A stretch of DNA of 39,235 nucleotides from a virus: positions 1 through 39,235 of the IMG/VR virus record IMGVR_UViG_3300038701_000590; one strand, written 5' to 3'. The position numbers were made by a program, and so were the translations under genes. Below are positions 1 to 5,214 of this stretch, one piece after another; position 1 is the stretch's first letter; each line of letters opens with the position of its first letter. Under the pieces are notes generated by a model that was not told the origin of the DNA, ran no database searches, and was given only the letters and a program-made list of their open reading frames with translations.

Positions 1-206
1 AAGAGCGGACCAGCGCCGCGCAGAGCAAGACTGTTCAGGCGTCCGCTGTGACCGTGGCCTCTGGTGCTGGCGCTGCTGTAAGCGCCGTCTCAGCGCTCGA
101 CAGCACGGCTCAGTATATTGTGCTGGCGTTCGCTGGCGTGATTATCTTGACTGGTATGTTTATCATGCGTGAGCGCCTGAAGGCTTGGGCGGCAGGGCGC
201 AAATGA
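1..206 (+). CDS. Endolysin-like protein, C-terminal end only
   Basis: Only the last 67 codons are inside the window; the frame is open from base 3 and stops at TGA 204-206. The visible part has an Ala/Ser/Val-rich linker followed by a hydrophobic segment of about 18 residues and a basic end (RERLKAWAAGRK). The same design ends the complete M15 endolysin at 37251-37880, and both lie just before an Rz-like gene, so I infer this is the membrane-tail end of a related endolysin. No catalytic residues are in view. The stop overlaps the next start as ATGA. It could also be another membrane-anchored lysis protein. Confidence 0.6.
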   Translation, partial: ERTSAAQSKTVQASAVTVASGAGAAVSAVSALDSTAQYIVLAFAGVIILTGMFIMRERLKAWAAGRK

Positions 207-397
207 TGCTGCGCCTCAAGCTGGCGCTGGCAGCAGCGGGTTCGGTTATCCTCGCCGTGCTGCTGGCCTTCTGGCAGGGCAAGGCAAGGCAGAAGGATGA
301 GGGCTATGCAGAGACCCGCAAGCGCATCGACGAGGCTGATCTTGGCGACGATCCTGATGCCGCTCGTCGCTGGCTGCACGAACGCGGTAAGCGGTGA
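203..397 (+). CDS. Rz-like inner-membrane spanin subunit, left copy
   Basis: This 64-residue protein starts with a hydrophobic helix at about residues 5-22 (LALAAAGSVILAVLLAFW), followed by a short charged periplasmic-type part ending in LHERGKR. The second copy at 38400-38618 shares the TRKRIDE, DLGDDPD and LHERGKR blocks. Its partner, an Rz1-like lipoprotein, is nested out of frame and runs past its end, the classic spanin arrangement. Spanins join inner and outer membranes and disrupt the outer membrane in the last step of lysis. The start at 203 overlaps the upstream stop (ATGA); ATG 206 is also possible. The protein is shorter than Rz of lambda. Confidence 0.65.
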   Translation: MMLRLKLALAAAGSVILAVLLAFWQGKARQKDEGYAETRKRIDEADLGDDPDAARRWLHERGKR

Positions 398-524
398 CGC
401 GATATGCGATGCGACAGCGGCAAGCCGAACGGCACATGCAGCCGCGCTTGCCTCCGATGGCGGTGACAGGTCAGTGATTACAGGCGCGTATCTTATTCGG
501 CAGATCGACGCGGCCTGTCAGTAA
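297..524 (+). CDS. Rz1-like outer-membrane spanin lipoprotein, left copy
   Basis: A 75-residue protein in a different frame, overlapping the Rz-like gene by about 100 bases. It has a lipoprotein signal: basic start, hydrophobic core and lipobox LVAGC with the cysteine at residue 27. After processing, about 49 residues would remain on the outer membrane. AAGG at 286-289 is seven bases before ATG 297, so I prefer this start to ATG 306. The mature part (CTNAVSG, TAASRTAHAAALA, GAYLIRQIDA) is strongly conserved in the right copy at 38521-38748. It is followed directly by terminator 585-620. Confidence 0.65.
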   Translation: MRAMQRPASASTRLILATILMPLVAGCTNAVSGDAICDATAASRTAHAAALASDGGDRSVITGAYLIRQIDAACQ

Positions 525-584
525 TTCCGCCTAAGGCGGTTTCCGTGCCTGCCGGATGCAGGTTATCGTGTACCCCGCGATATG

Positions 585-620
585 CCCCGGCAGCGCCTCA
601 ACTGCCGGGGTTTTTCGTTT
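585..620 (+). terminator. Rho-independent terminator after left lysis genes
   Basis: CCCCGGCAG (585-593) pairs perfectly with CTGCCGGGG (602-610) across an 8-base loop, followed by TTTTTCGTTT. A smaller hairpin, CCTGC/GCAGG, lies just upstream at 548-562. The whole unit resembles those at 2490-2576 and near 39087-39173. Confidence 0.85.
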
Positions 621-641
621 AGGGCATGGAACGCGACCGTC

Positions 642-995
642 CTATTGTTGAATGGCGATCACGTCGCCTTTGAAGCCCATTTCACGCAGTACGGAAATCG
701 GGTCTTTGGCGTCGGCCAGCACGTCTTTCAGGGCCGGGTCGAGAGTGAAGGTTTCGCCGTGTTCGGCAATGAAGGCATCGCGGTGCGCCTCCCATCCGCG
801 ACCATCCACGTCGCGCGGTAATTCTGGATGACACAGGATCAGCGCATCCGCTGCCGGCTTGCCGTAGTGCGCCAGCTCGTGCGTCATGGCGGAACGTCCG
901 ATCATGTGGCTGATCACCTCATAGACGCCGCCGATGTCGCCCATAAGAACGCCAGTGCTGACGCTCAAGACGCCGTGAGTGGGGAATGCTGTCAT
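642..995 (-). CDS. Small phage protein, DUF7736-like
   Basis: A 117-residue leftward protein. The start at 995 is preceded by GAGGACGGACAGC, a good ribosome-binding site; upstream in-frame starts lack one. The N-terminal part (VLSVSTGVLMGDIGGVYEVISHMIGRSAMTHELA, quoted here as separate blocks VLSVSTG, GGVYEVI and MTHEL) recalls the DUF7736 family of small phage proteins from memory; function unknown. The C-terminal half (WEAHRDAFIAEHGETF) resembles an accessory segment found in related phage proteins. It is transcribed away from the resolvase-like gene, and the shared promoter region carries an inverted repeat. The equivalent position in the right-end copy of this locus lacks the gene. Confidence 0.55.
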   Translation of the reverse strand: MTAFPTHGVLSVSTGVLMGDIGGVYEVISHMIGRSAMTHELAHYGKPAADALILCHPELPRDVDGRGWEAHRDAFIAEHGETFTLDPALKDVLADAKDPISVLREMGFKGDVIAIQQ

Positions 996-1021
996 GCTGT
1001 CCGTCCTCGAATTTGTGTTTC

Positions 1022-1063
1022 TGCAAAAACATATAACGTGTTTATCTAAACGGCGCAAGCATA
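1022..1063 (-). promoter_or_regulatory. Leftward promoter with inverted repeat in its spacer
   Basis: On the minus strand TTGCGC and TTATAT are 16 bases apart upstream of the gene that starts at 995. The spacer holds the inverted repeat GTTTA-TC-TAAAC (1040-1051). An operator between -35 and -10 would allow direct repression. A related site, CGTTT-CT-AAACG, lies at 5828-5839; the two share CTAAACGG. Confidence 0.4.
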
Positions 1064-1072
1064 GATCAACAC

Positions 1073-1101
1073 TTGCAATGTTTTTCTGTTCGAAATAGAT
1101 T
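1073..1101 (+). promoter_or_regulatory. Rightward sigma70-type promoter, probably leaderless
   Basis: TTGCAA (1073-1078), a 17-base spacer and TAGATT (1096-1101). The start codon is at 1108, about where transcription should begin, and no AGG-type ribosome-binding site lies before it. This suggests a leaderless mRNA for the resolvase-like gene. Confidence 0.5.
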
Positions 1102-1107
1102 GCGGCT

Positions 1108-1572
1108 ATGAAAATAGCATACCTCTATGACCGCAACATTCAGGACGCAGCCGATTGGGGCTGTGAGAAAGTGTTTGCGGACACACCACAGACGCGGCGC
1201 ATGGAGCGCAACGATCTGATCGAGTTCGCCTTATCGCCCGGTGACACGCTTTGCATTGCCGCACGGTCGGACATTGGCAGGGGGCGCGAGGTGCCGATCC
1301 TGATGGATCGCATCGCCGCTATGGGCGTCTATGTGGACGTGCGTGGCGAACCTGCCAAGCCAAAGGCCAAGGTGGGGCGCAAAGCCAAGTTGACACCTAC
1401 GCCAGAACAAGAGGCGCAGATATGCCGCCTATGGCGTTCTGCTCTGGACCAGTCGCATGTGCTGGAACGTGCCGCGCAGATCGCGGGCGTCGAAGGTGTG
1501 ACGCGCAACCAGATCAACAGGCTGTGCGGGCCGCGACACAAGAAACAGAAGGAGGGCCAGAGCGATGGCTGA
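1108..1572 (+). CDS. Resolvase-like protein without catalytic serine, HTH C-terminus
   Basis: This 154-residue protein has a serine-recombinase-like N-terminal fold signature: MKIAYLY at the start, then GDTLCIAARSDIGRG and IAAMGVYVDV, which match the resolvase pattern in which GD-x-L leads to the DRLGRS region and the late beta strand. The usual YARVS motif is replaced by YLYDRN, so the catalytic serine is missing. A basic linker (KPKAKVGRKAK) leads to a C-terminal helix-turn-helix-like segment (residues about 98-145). I infer a DNA-binding regulator, not an active recombinase. It lacks a ribosome-binding site and probably starts at the 5' end of its mRNA. Overlaps the next gene by 8 bases. 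Confidence 0.55.
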   Translation: MKIAYLYDRNIQDAADWGCEKVFADTPQTRRMERNDLIEFALSPGDTLCIAARSDIGRGREVPILMDRIAAMGVYVDVRGEPAKPKAKVGRKAKLTPTPEQEAQICRLWRSALDQSHVLERAAQIAGVEGVTRNQINRLCGPRHKKQKEGQSDG

Positions 1573-1978
1573 AATGTCGTACCAGAAAGCGGAGCGGAAA
1601 GCCTGTGAGAAAGTGACCGCTGCGTTGACCTTGCCTCTGCCTGAGAGCGAAGAACAGCTTGGCATTGTAGGGGAATTTGACCCGTGGGACTTGTTCCCGT
1701 CACTCTATGGTTCGTACGATGGCGACTTTGACAAGTTGGCAATCGAAGTGCTTGAGGACATCCAGAACGGAACACACAAGCGTCGAGATTTAGCTGCAAG
1801 AATGTTCCGCGAAATGCTTTGCACTGCTGACCTCTGTGACTACGGAACAAGCCCTCGCGGCTGCTTTCCAAACCCTGGCTTCAAGTCGTTGCTGCCTGAA
1901 CTGCTTGAAAAGTGGCGGGCATATTCTTTGATCGCTTGGGGTGAAGACGTAACCGAAAAACCCAAGGAGGGCGAATAA
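1565..1978 (+). CDS. Unknown phage protein, 137 residues
   Basis: A strong site, AAGGAGGGCC, precedes ATG 1565. The protein is acidic and soluble with no signal or membrane segment; blocks include EFDPWDLFPSLYGSYDGDFD and a cysteine pair in LCTADLCDYG. I do not recognise a family. It sits between the resolvase-like protein and a 57-residue protein in a tightly coupled operon and is absent from the right-end version of this junction, so it travels with the insert at 525-2147. Confidence 0.6.
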   Translation: MAEMSYQKAERKACEKVTAALTLPLPESEEQLGIVGEFDPWDLFPSLYGSYDGDFDKLAIEVLEDIQNGTHKRRDLAARMFREMLCTADLCDYGTSPRGCFPNPGFKSLLPELLEKWRAYSLIAWGEDVTEKPKEGE

Positions 1979-2151
1979 TGCCAGAAGTAACGAAACAACC
2001 CGTTTCACTTTGGGATGACAACGAGGGCGAGTTGATTTGCTTTCGAGATGACCACAGCATAGCCGACATTGCGAGATGGGTTATTAGCAACCAAACCGAG
2101 GCCGAGGAATTGCACCGCATTTTGGGCGAGATGCTTGGTGACGGCCAATGA
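1978..2151 (+). CDS. Unknown small protein, 57 residues
   Basis: ATG 1978 overlaps the previous stop (TAATG) and has AAGGAGG seven bases before it, one of the best ribosome-binding sites in the window. The product starts MPEVTKQPVSLWDDNEGEL and ends with an amphipathic helix (IARWVISNQTEAEELHRIL). Its stop overlaps the next start as ATGA. Function unknown; the strong site and double coupling support a real gene. Confidence 0.6.
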   Translation: MPEVTKQPVSLWDDNEGELICFRDDHSIADIARWVISNQTEAEELHRILGEMLGDGQ

Positions 2152-2477
2152 CCCGCCTAGCACTCGCAGCAGCCCTTGCCGCCACAAGCGCACAAGCCGG
2201 GCTAGAGCGGATGAGGCTTCTGCCCGGCGAAGGTCCGTGCTTTGCGATTGTCAGTATTGAGAACCGCATGGGGCGCTACAACGCTGTTGAGACTCTAGAG
2301 ACCGATCATGGCGTCGTGTCTATCCGGTACGAGACCGTGGGCAATCACAACGCCACAGACCACGACCTTGTTGACGTGGTGGACCTACCGCCCGGCGTTG
2401 CAGCCAATCCGATGCACATTGATTTGCCGGATGGCGACACGGGCTATGTATGCCTGATGGAATACCTTGGAAATTGA
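2148..2477 (+). CDS. Secreted conserved protein, 109 residues, left copy
   Basis: A Sec signal peptide (MTRLALAAALAATSAQA, cleavage likely before G18) is followed by a mature domain of about 92 residues with two cysteines (GEGPCF and YVCLMEYL) that could form a disulfide in the periplasm. The copy at 38745-39074 is nearly identical after the signal peptide, while the signal peptides differ freely. In the right copy the gene follows Rz1 directly (ATGA overlap), so I infer a link to lysis or to the host envelope. I do not recognise the family. It ends before terminator 2545-2576. Confidence 0.65.
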   Translation: MTRLALAAALAATSAQAGLERMRLLPGEGPCFAIVSIENRMGRYNAVETLETDHGVVSIRYETVGNHNATDHDLVDVVDLPPGVAANPMHIDLPDGDTGYVCLMEYLGN

Positions 2478-2634
2478 ATTGCGCCAAGTGGCGTGATCCG
2501 TGCCTGCCGGACGCAGGTATCGTTTGTTTACCCCAAGCGATTAACCCCGGCAGCCTGAACTGCCGGGGTTTCTTTTAGAGCGGCTGCGCATTTCTTGCAG
2601 TATTTGCGCCGTTCTCTTTGCGTGGAAGGTGTGC
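2205..2634 (+). repeat. Long direct repeat, left copy (partner 38802-39231)
   Basis: Aligned without gaps at an offset of 36597 bases. I count about 22 mismatches in 430 bases (about 95%), and the last 147 bases, holding the terminator and the end of the zinc-ribbon gene, are identical. Similarity ends abruptly just after 2634/39231. Confidence 0.9.
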
Positions 2635-2774
2635 GGCGGCTTGGTGCATCCGGGGCAAGCATCGTATTCGGCCTTCATGCCGATTGTGCTGTTGGGCGGG
2701 AATGACATTCCGACAAGCAGTTTACGCCTACCCATGCAAATTTCACAGCCGTTACTGCCTATCGCGTCACTCAT
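2541..2774 (-). CDS. Small zinc-ribbon protein
   Basis: A 77-residue protein with two CxxC pairs (CEIC at residues 10-13 and CPGC at about 40-43), as in small zinc ribbons, and a basic tail (RSRSKRNPGSSGCRG). It is the last gene of the leftward early operon. Its C-terminal codons are inside the terminator hairpin. It overlaps the gene before it by 8 bases. The C-terminal 31 residues recur at the right edge of the window (39138-39235). Probably a nucleic-acid- or protein-binding early protein; function unknown. Confidence 0.6.
   Translation of the reverse strand: MSDAIGSNGCEICMGRRKLLVGMSFPPNSTIGMKAEYDACPGCTKPPHTFHAKRTAQILQEMRSRSKRNPGSSGCRG
2545..2576. terminator. Shared terminator between convergent operons
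   Basis: CCCCGGCAG (2545-2553), loop CCTGAA, CTGCCGGGG (2560-2568), then TTTCTTTT for rightward transcripts. The stem also encodes the last residues of the leftward zinc-ribbon gene, so it may slow leftward transcripts too, although the leftward T-run is poor. Confidence 0.85.
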
Positions 2775-2997
2775 CGTCCTGCCCCTTGGGGTGAACCCAA
2801 TCCTCTACGCGTTCCCCCGTATATCGAAAAACGAGCACGCTGTAGCCTTCAGAATAGAACTCTTTGGCACAGCGATAGGCCTCATTCTCATCGTGAAACT
2901 GATGGATTTTAACCTCGAGGATAGGTGCTTCGCCATCCGACGGTAGTCTTTTTCGAGCTTTGACTTGCCACAACTCCTCTGATTTTTTTGAGTGCAT
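2767..2997 (-). CDS. Unknown early protein, 76 residues
   Basis: Starts MHSKKSEELWQ with AAGGAATTAGAAAA upstream as ribosome-binding site. The middle (EVKIHQFHDENEAYRCAKEF) and the end (LVFRYTGERVEDWVH) look like a small alpha/beta domain. No membrane segment. Part of the leftward chain of small genes; I do not recognise a family. Confidence 0.55.
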   Translation of the reverse strand: MHSKKSEELWQVKARKRLPSDGEAPILEVKIHQFHDENEAYRCAKEFYSEGYSVLVFRYTGERVEDWVHPKGQDDE

Positions 2998-3024
2998 TTT
3001 TCTAATTCCTTCTTCCCGGTCCTT

Positions 3025-3180
3025 CTATTTCTTGTCGTAATGTCGGTTGAGAACGTCCGCAATTTCGCGGGCCAAACCGACGATGGAAAATGACCCACCG
3101 ACCACGACCAGAGTTCGGACCTTCTGACCGTCTTCGTGCGTGACGTAAATTTCGTTATCGACTGCGTTGAATGTCGGCAT
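3025..3180 (-). CDS. Unknown small protein, 51 residues
   Basis: Below the usual size cut-off. ATG at 3180 is preceded by AAAGGAC. The product (MPTFNAVDNEIYVTHEDG and on) has a beta-like first half, a VVVGGSFSIVG centre and an amphipathic C-terminal helix (LAREIADVLNRHYDKK). It fills an otherwise empty gap in the leftward operon, 12 bases after the stop of the gene before it, and is followed after 27 bases by the next start. Confidence 0.55.
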   Translation of the reverse strand: MPTFNAVDNEIYVTHEDGQKVRTLVVVGGSFSIVGLAREIADVLNRHYDKK

Positions 3181-3192
3181 GTCCTTTGGTCC

Positions 3193-3324
3193 TTATCGTT
3201 GCTGCGGCAAAGAGCCGTTTGGAAAGCATTTTTTGCAGAGTAAGCCGCGCTCCTGCATCGCGTCCCGAACATCCTGAACCCGAAGCAAGTAACTATCCGG
3301 TAATCCACTGATGCGACACGCCAT
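3193..3324 (-). CDS. Unknown small protein, 43 residues, CxxC
   Basis: I choose ATG 3324 because it overlaps the upstream stop as ATGA and has AAGGAGGGGGAG in front. The product is MACRISGLPDSYLLRVQDV and on, with CKKC near the end, possibly half of a metal site. An in-frame extension to 3381 would overlap the neighbour by 58 bases and has no good site. Confidence 0.5.
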   Translation of the reverse strand: MACRISGLPDSYLLRVQDVRDAMQERGLLCKKCFPNGSLPQQR

Positions 3325-3674
3325 CACTCCCCCTCCTTTGTGGCTTGGTAGGCGGCGAGGGCGGCATCTATATGCCAGCAAAGGGCCATGTCGCGCCTGT
3401 GTTTGTTTTCGTAGGTTGGGTATTTTTCGCGCAAGTCTTCAGGCCAGTCGGCAGCAACATAGCCCGCAAGATCAAGACGCGCTTCTTTTAACAACTCTGC
3501 CAGCGCATCCGCAGCCGCGACACGCTTTCGCAGCGCAAGCACTTCTGCTCGTTCTGTCATGATGATAGAGGCAGCACCTTCGGCTGCCGCCTCTAGGGCT
3601 TCGATGCGGTCAACGGCTTCGTCGCATTCGTCCAAGGCGTTGGCGCGTAGCTGTTTGATCAGATCATCGTTCAT
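3324..3674 (-). CDS. Early protein with DDLIxxLR helix, 116 residues (family member 1)
   Basis: The first 30 residues (MNDDLIKQLRANALDECDEA, then RIEALEA) match the next two upstream paralogues. The central part is an Ala/Glu-rich coiled coil, and the end (HIDAALAAYQATKEGE) is a helix seen in many short phage proteins. The site AAAGGACAAGACG precedes the start. Probably a helical early protein; function unknown. It overlaps the preceding gene by 11 bases. Confidence 0.6.
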   Translation of the reverse strand: MNDDLIKQLRANALDECDEAVDRIEALEAAAEGAASIIMTERAEVLALRKRVAAADALAELLKEARLDLAGYVAADWPEDLREKYPTYENKHRRDMALCWHIDAALAAYQATKEGE

Positions 3675-3900
3675 CGTCTTGTCCTTTCAGTTCTGCGAGA
3701 GTGGTGCGGGCAGCTTCCCGTGCGTCCCAAATCTCTGCCCAAGATGGGTGCGCGTCCGCATAGTCCACCATTTCATCTAGTGCCGTGCCGAGAGCCTCCA
3801 CCGCCTTCGCCAGCTTGGCTTCCAGTTCCTCGATGCGGTGGGCGGCTTCGTCGCATTCGTCCAAAGCGTTGGCGCGTAGGCGTTCGATCAAATCATCCAT
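3664..3900 (-). CDS. Early protein with DDLIxxLR helix, 78 residues (family member 2)
   Basis: MDDLIERLRANALDECDEAA is almost the same as the start of the gene at 3324-3674, in protein and DNA, so one arose by duplication. It then diverges into a coiled coil and a Trp-containing helix (DAHPSWAEIWDAREAART). ATG 3900 overlaps the previous stop as TGATG and is preceded by GGGAGGG; an upstream TTG is less likely. Confidence 0.6.
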   Translation of the reverse strand: MDDLIERLRANALDECDEAAHRIEELEAKLAKAVEALGTALDEMVDYADAHPSWAEIWDAREAARTTLAELKGQDDER

Positions 3901-4031
3901 CACCAAACCCTCCCCGCCACGATCAGCACCGCAACGTAGAGCGATGCAATGCCGACCAGGGCCAGTGCAGAAAACGGGCGCGGATCAACCGTGCGGCCTT
4001 GATTGCGGCGCATTTCGGCTTTCAGTTTCAT
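3900..4031 (-). CDS. Single-span membrane micro-protein, 43 residues
   Basis: Starts at ATG 4031, which overlaps the previous stop as ATGA, and stops at a TGA that overlaps the next ATG. A basic N-terminus (MKLKAEMRRNQGR) leads to one hydrophobic helix at about residues 20-39 (FSALALVGIASLYVAVLIV), with a short GRVW tail. This suggests an inner-membrane protein with the basic end in the cytoplasm. Roles such as exclusion or lysis control are possible but not shown. Confidence 0.55.
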   Translation of the reverse strand: MKLKAEMRRNQGRTVDPRPFSALALVGIASLYVAVLIVAGRVW

Positions 4032-4288
4032 GCTTCCATTCCCCATTTGATCGCCTGCCACACGATTTGATGCGCGCGTTTTTCTGGCGTGTAATCCTCA
4101 TCATCAAGGATATCCGCCAAGTCCGCCATGAGATCGGCAGGCAACGGGCCGTTCAACCAAATGCGCGCAAACTCTTTCAGCTTTTTGTCGCGCTTGTGCG
4201 GGTGCATTTTGACCGTGTTTTGATCGCGCTCTACATCCGGCATGTTGCGCAAATGTCCGGTGACATTCGGGTGTCCGTTCCTGTTCAC
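4028..4288 (-). CDS. Unknown early protein, 86 residues, GTG start
   Basis: The start is GTG 4288, supported by AAAGGAAAC eight bases before it and by overlap with the stop of a tiny upstream frame. The product is rich in His and basic residues at first (KMHPHKRDKKLKEFARIWLNG), then acidic (LADILDDEDYTPEKRAHQIV). Helical, soluble, unrecognised. It overlaps the next gene as ATGA. Confidence 0.55.
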   Translation of the reverse strand: MNRNGHPNVTGHLRNMPDVERDQNTVKMHPHKRDKKLKEFARIWLNGPLPADLMADLADILDDEDYTPEKRAHQIVWQAIKWGMEA

Positions 4289-4359
4289 TTCCGTTTCCTT
4301 TCAACTTGCGCGGCCAATGCGGCTGCTATGATGGCGTGTAGGGTGGCGAGGGCGGTCAC
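4285..4359 (-). CDS. Possible 24-residue hydrophobic peptide
   Basis: GTG 4359 overlaps the previous stop (GTGA), has GGAAGGGAGG just before it, and its stop overlaps the next GTG. The peptide TALATLHAIIAAALAAQVER is hydrophobic with a basic tail. It may be a real membrane peptide or only a coupling leader that carries ribosomes across the gap to 4288. Confidence 0.35.
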   Translation of the reverse strand: MTALATLHAIIAAALAAQVERKRK

Positions 4360-4787
4360 GGCCTCCCTTCCTCTCGATAGAAACGGGGGGCTGGCTTAAC
4401 GTCTGCGATGGCGTCCTCGACAAGCGCCTTCTCTGCCCTTGCAGCCATTCTTCTAACTGTTGCATTTGGCGACACGCCGGGGGCTTCGATTATTTCCGCC
4501 AGCGCCCGCCAGAGATTGTTGTGCGCCTCCATCACCTTATCCGCCGCAGCTACGCGCGTCTCTAAAACTTCGATGCGGTCGGCGGCTTCGTCAGCCATGC
4601 GGTACAGCGCACCAACTCGGAGCGTTATGTTTTTTGCGCGGCGTAGGCGGTCAACAAGATCATCCATCGTCTTTCTCCTAGCTATCGCCGCCAGCACTTC
4701 CAGCGCCAGCGGCTTGATTGTCAGTCTGCGACAGACCCTGAGCGGACAGTCGCGGCCTTGGTTGCAGTCGTGGGTGCAGCACTTCAC
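4356..4787 (-). CDS. Cys-rich segment fused to a DDLVxxLR helix protein (family member 3), internal start
   Basis: From GTG 4787 (GTGA overlap with the previous stop) the frame encodes a Cys-rich N-terminus (KCCTHDCNQGRDCPLRVC) like short free-standing phage proteins. It then runs into MDDLVDRLRRAKN, the shared start of the helix family. The internal ATG 4667 has AGGAGAAAGACG in front, a much stronger site than the GTG, so two products are likely: 143 and 103 residues. The C-terminal part is coiled coil plus a helix (EIIEAPGVSPNATVRRMAAR). Function unknown. Confidence 0.5.
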   Translation of the reverse strand: MKCCTHDCNQGRDCPLRVCRRLTIKPLALEVLAAIARRKTMDDLVDRLRRAKNITLRVGALYRMADEAADRIEVLETRVAAADKVMEAHNNLWRALAEIIEAPGVSPNATVRRMAARAEKALVEDAIADVKPAPRFYREEGRP

Positions 4788-4981
4788 CACGGACGCGCCT
4801 TCGGTCGCGGCGATGCGCTCAACAGCGATGAGCGTTCACACATCACCGCCACGTCGTCGTAGGATGCATCGAGGACGGCCTGCATGGGCTGTAGGGCTGC
4901 GCTGCACTCAGCTTCGCTGGGAAACAGAACGCGGCTTTCCACGTCGCCATATAAAGCGATCAATACGGTCCAGAGTTTCAT
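4784..4981 (-). CDS. Unknown small protein, 65 residues
   Basis: ATG 4981 overlaps the previous stop as ATGA. The N-terminus MKLWTVLIALYG is hydrophobic and could be a weak signal or a buried strand. The rest (FPSEAECSAALQPMQAV, VMCERS) resembles small phage proteins in which a Ser/Glu/Cys helix follows a hydrophobic start, sometimes secreted. Two cysteines could pair outside the cytoplasm. Not recognised. Confidence 0.5.
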   Translation of the reverse strand: MKLWTVLIALYGDVESRVLFPSEAECSAALQPMQAVLDASYDDVAVMCERSSLLSASPRPKARPW

Positions 4982-5214
4982 CTCGACATCCCCCCGGCAT
5001 CGCGCAATGCGCTCTCTTTATACTGGCACCAATCCGGCGTCTCGTTTGTGTCGCTTGGCAGCTTGCGCGACTTGCTGTCATCCGTCCCATTCCAGAGACA
5101 TGCGCCGCCGATGTAGCCGCGACAGCAATATCCACCGCTCAGACACTTGGCGATCAGCTTGCCGGGTTCGTCTTTGCGTTCAATGATTACGGGTCCGAAT
5201 GTGTATTGGGTCAT
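4978..5214 (-). CDS. Unknown Cys-containing early protein, 78 residues
   Basis: Begins MTQYTFGPVIIERKDEPG. The centre is cysteine-rich (KCLSGGYCCRGYIGGACLW), with one more Cys in DWCQYKESALRD, possibly a metal or disulfide knot. The start at 5214 overlaps the previous stop by ATGA and the stop overlaps the next ATG. Unknown function. Confidence 0.55.
   Translation of the reverse strand: MTQYTFGPVIIERKDEPGKLIAKCLSGGYCCRGYIGGACLWNGTDDSKSRKLPSDTNETPDWCQYKESALRDAGGMSR

Noticed and set aside
1108-1572. Active resolvase or integrase giving a temperate lifestyle
   Set aside because: The catalytic serine motif is absent and no attachment-site pair or integrase was found.
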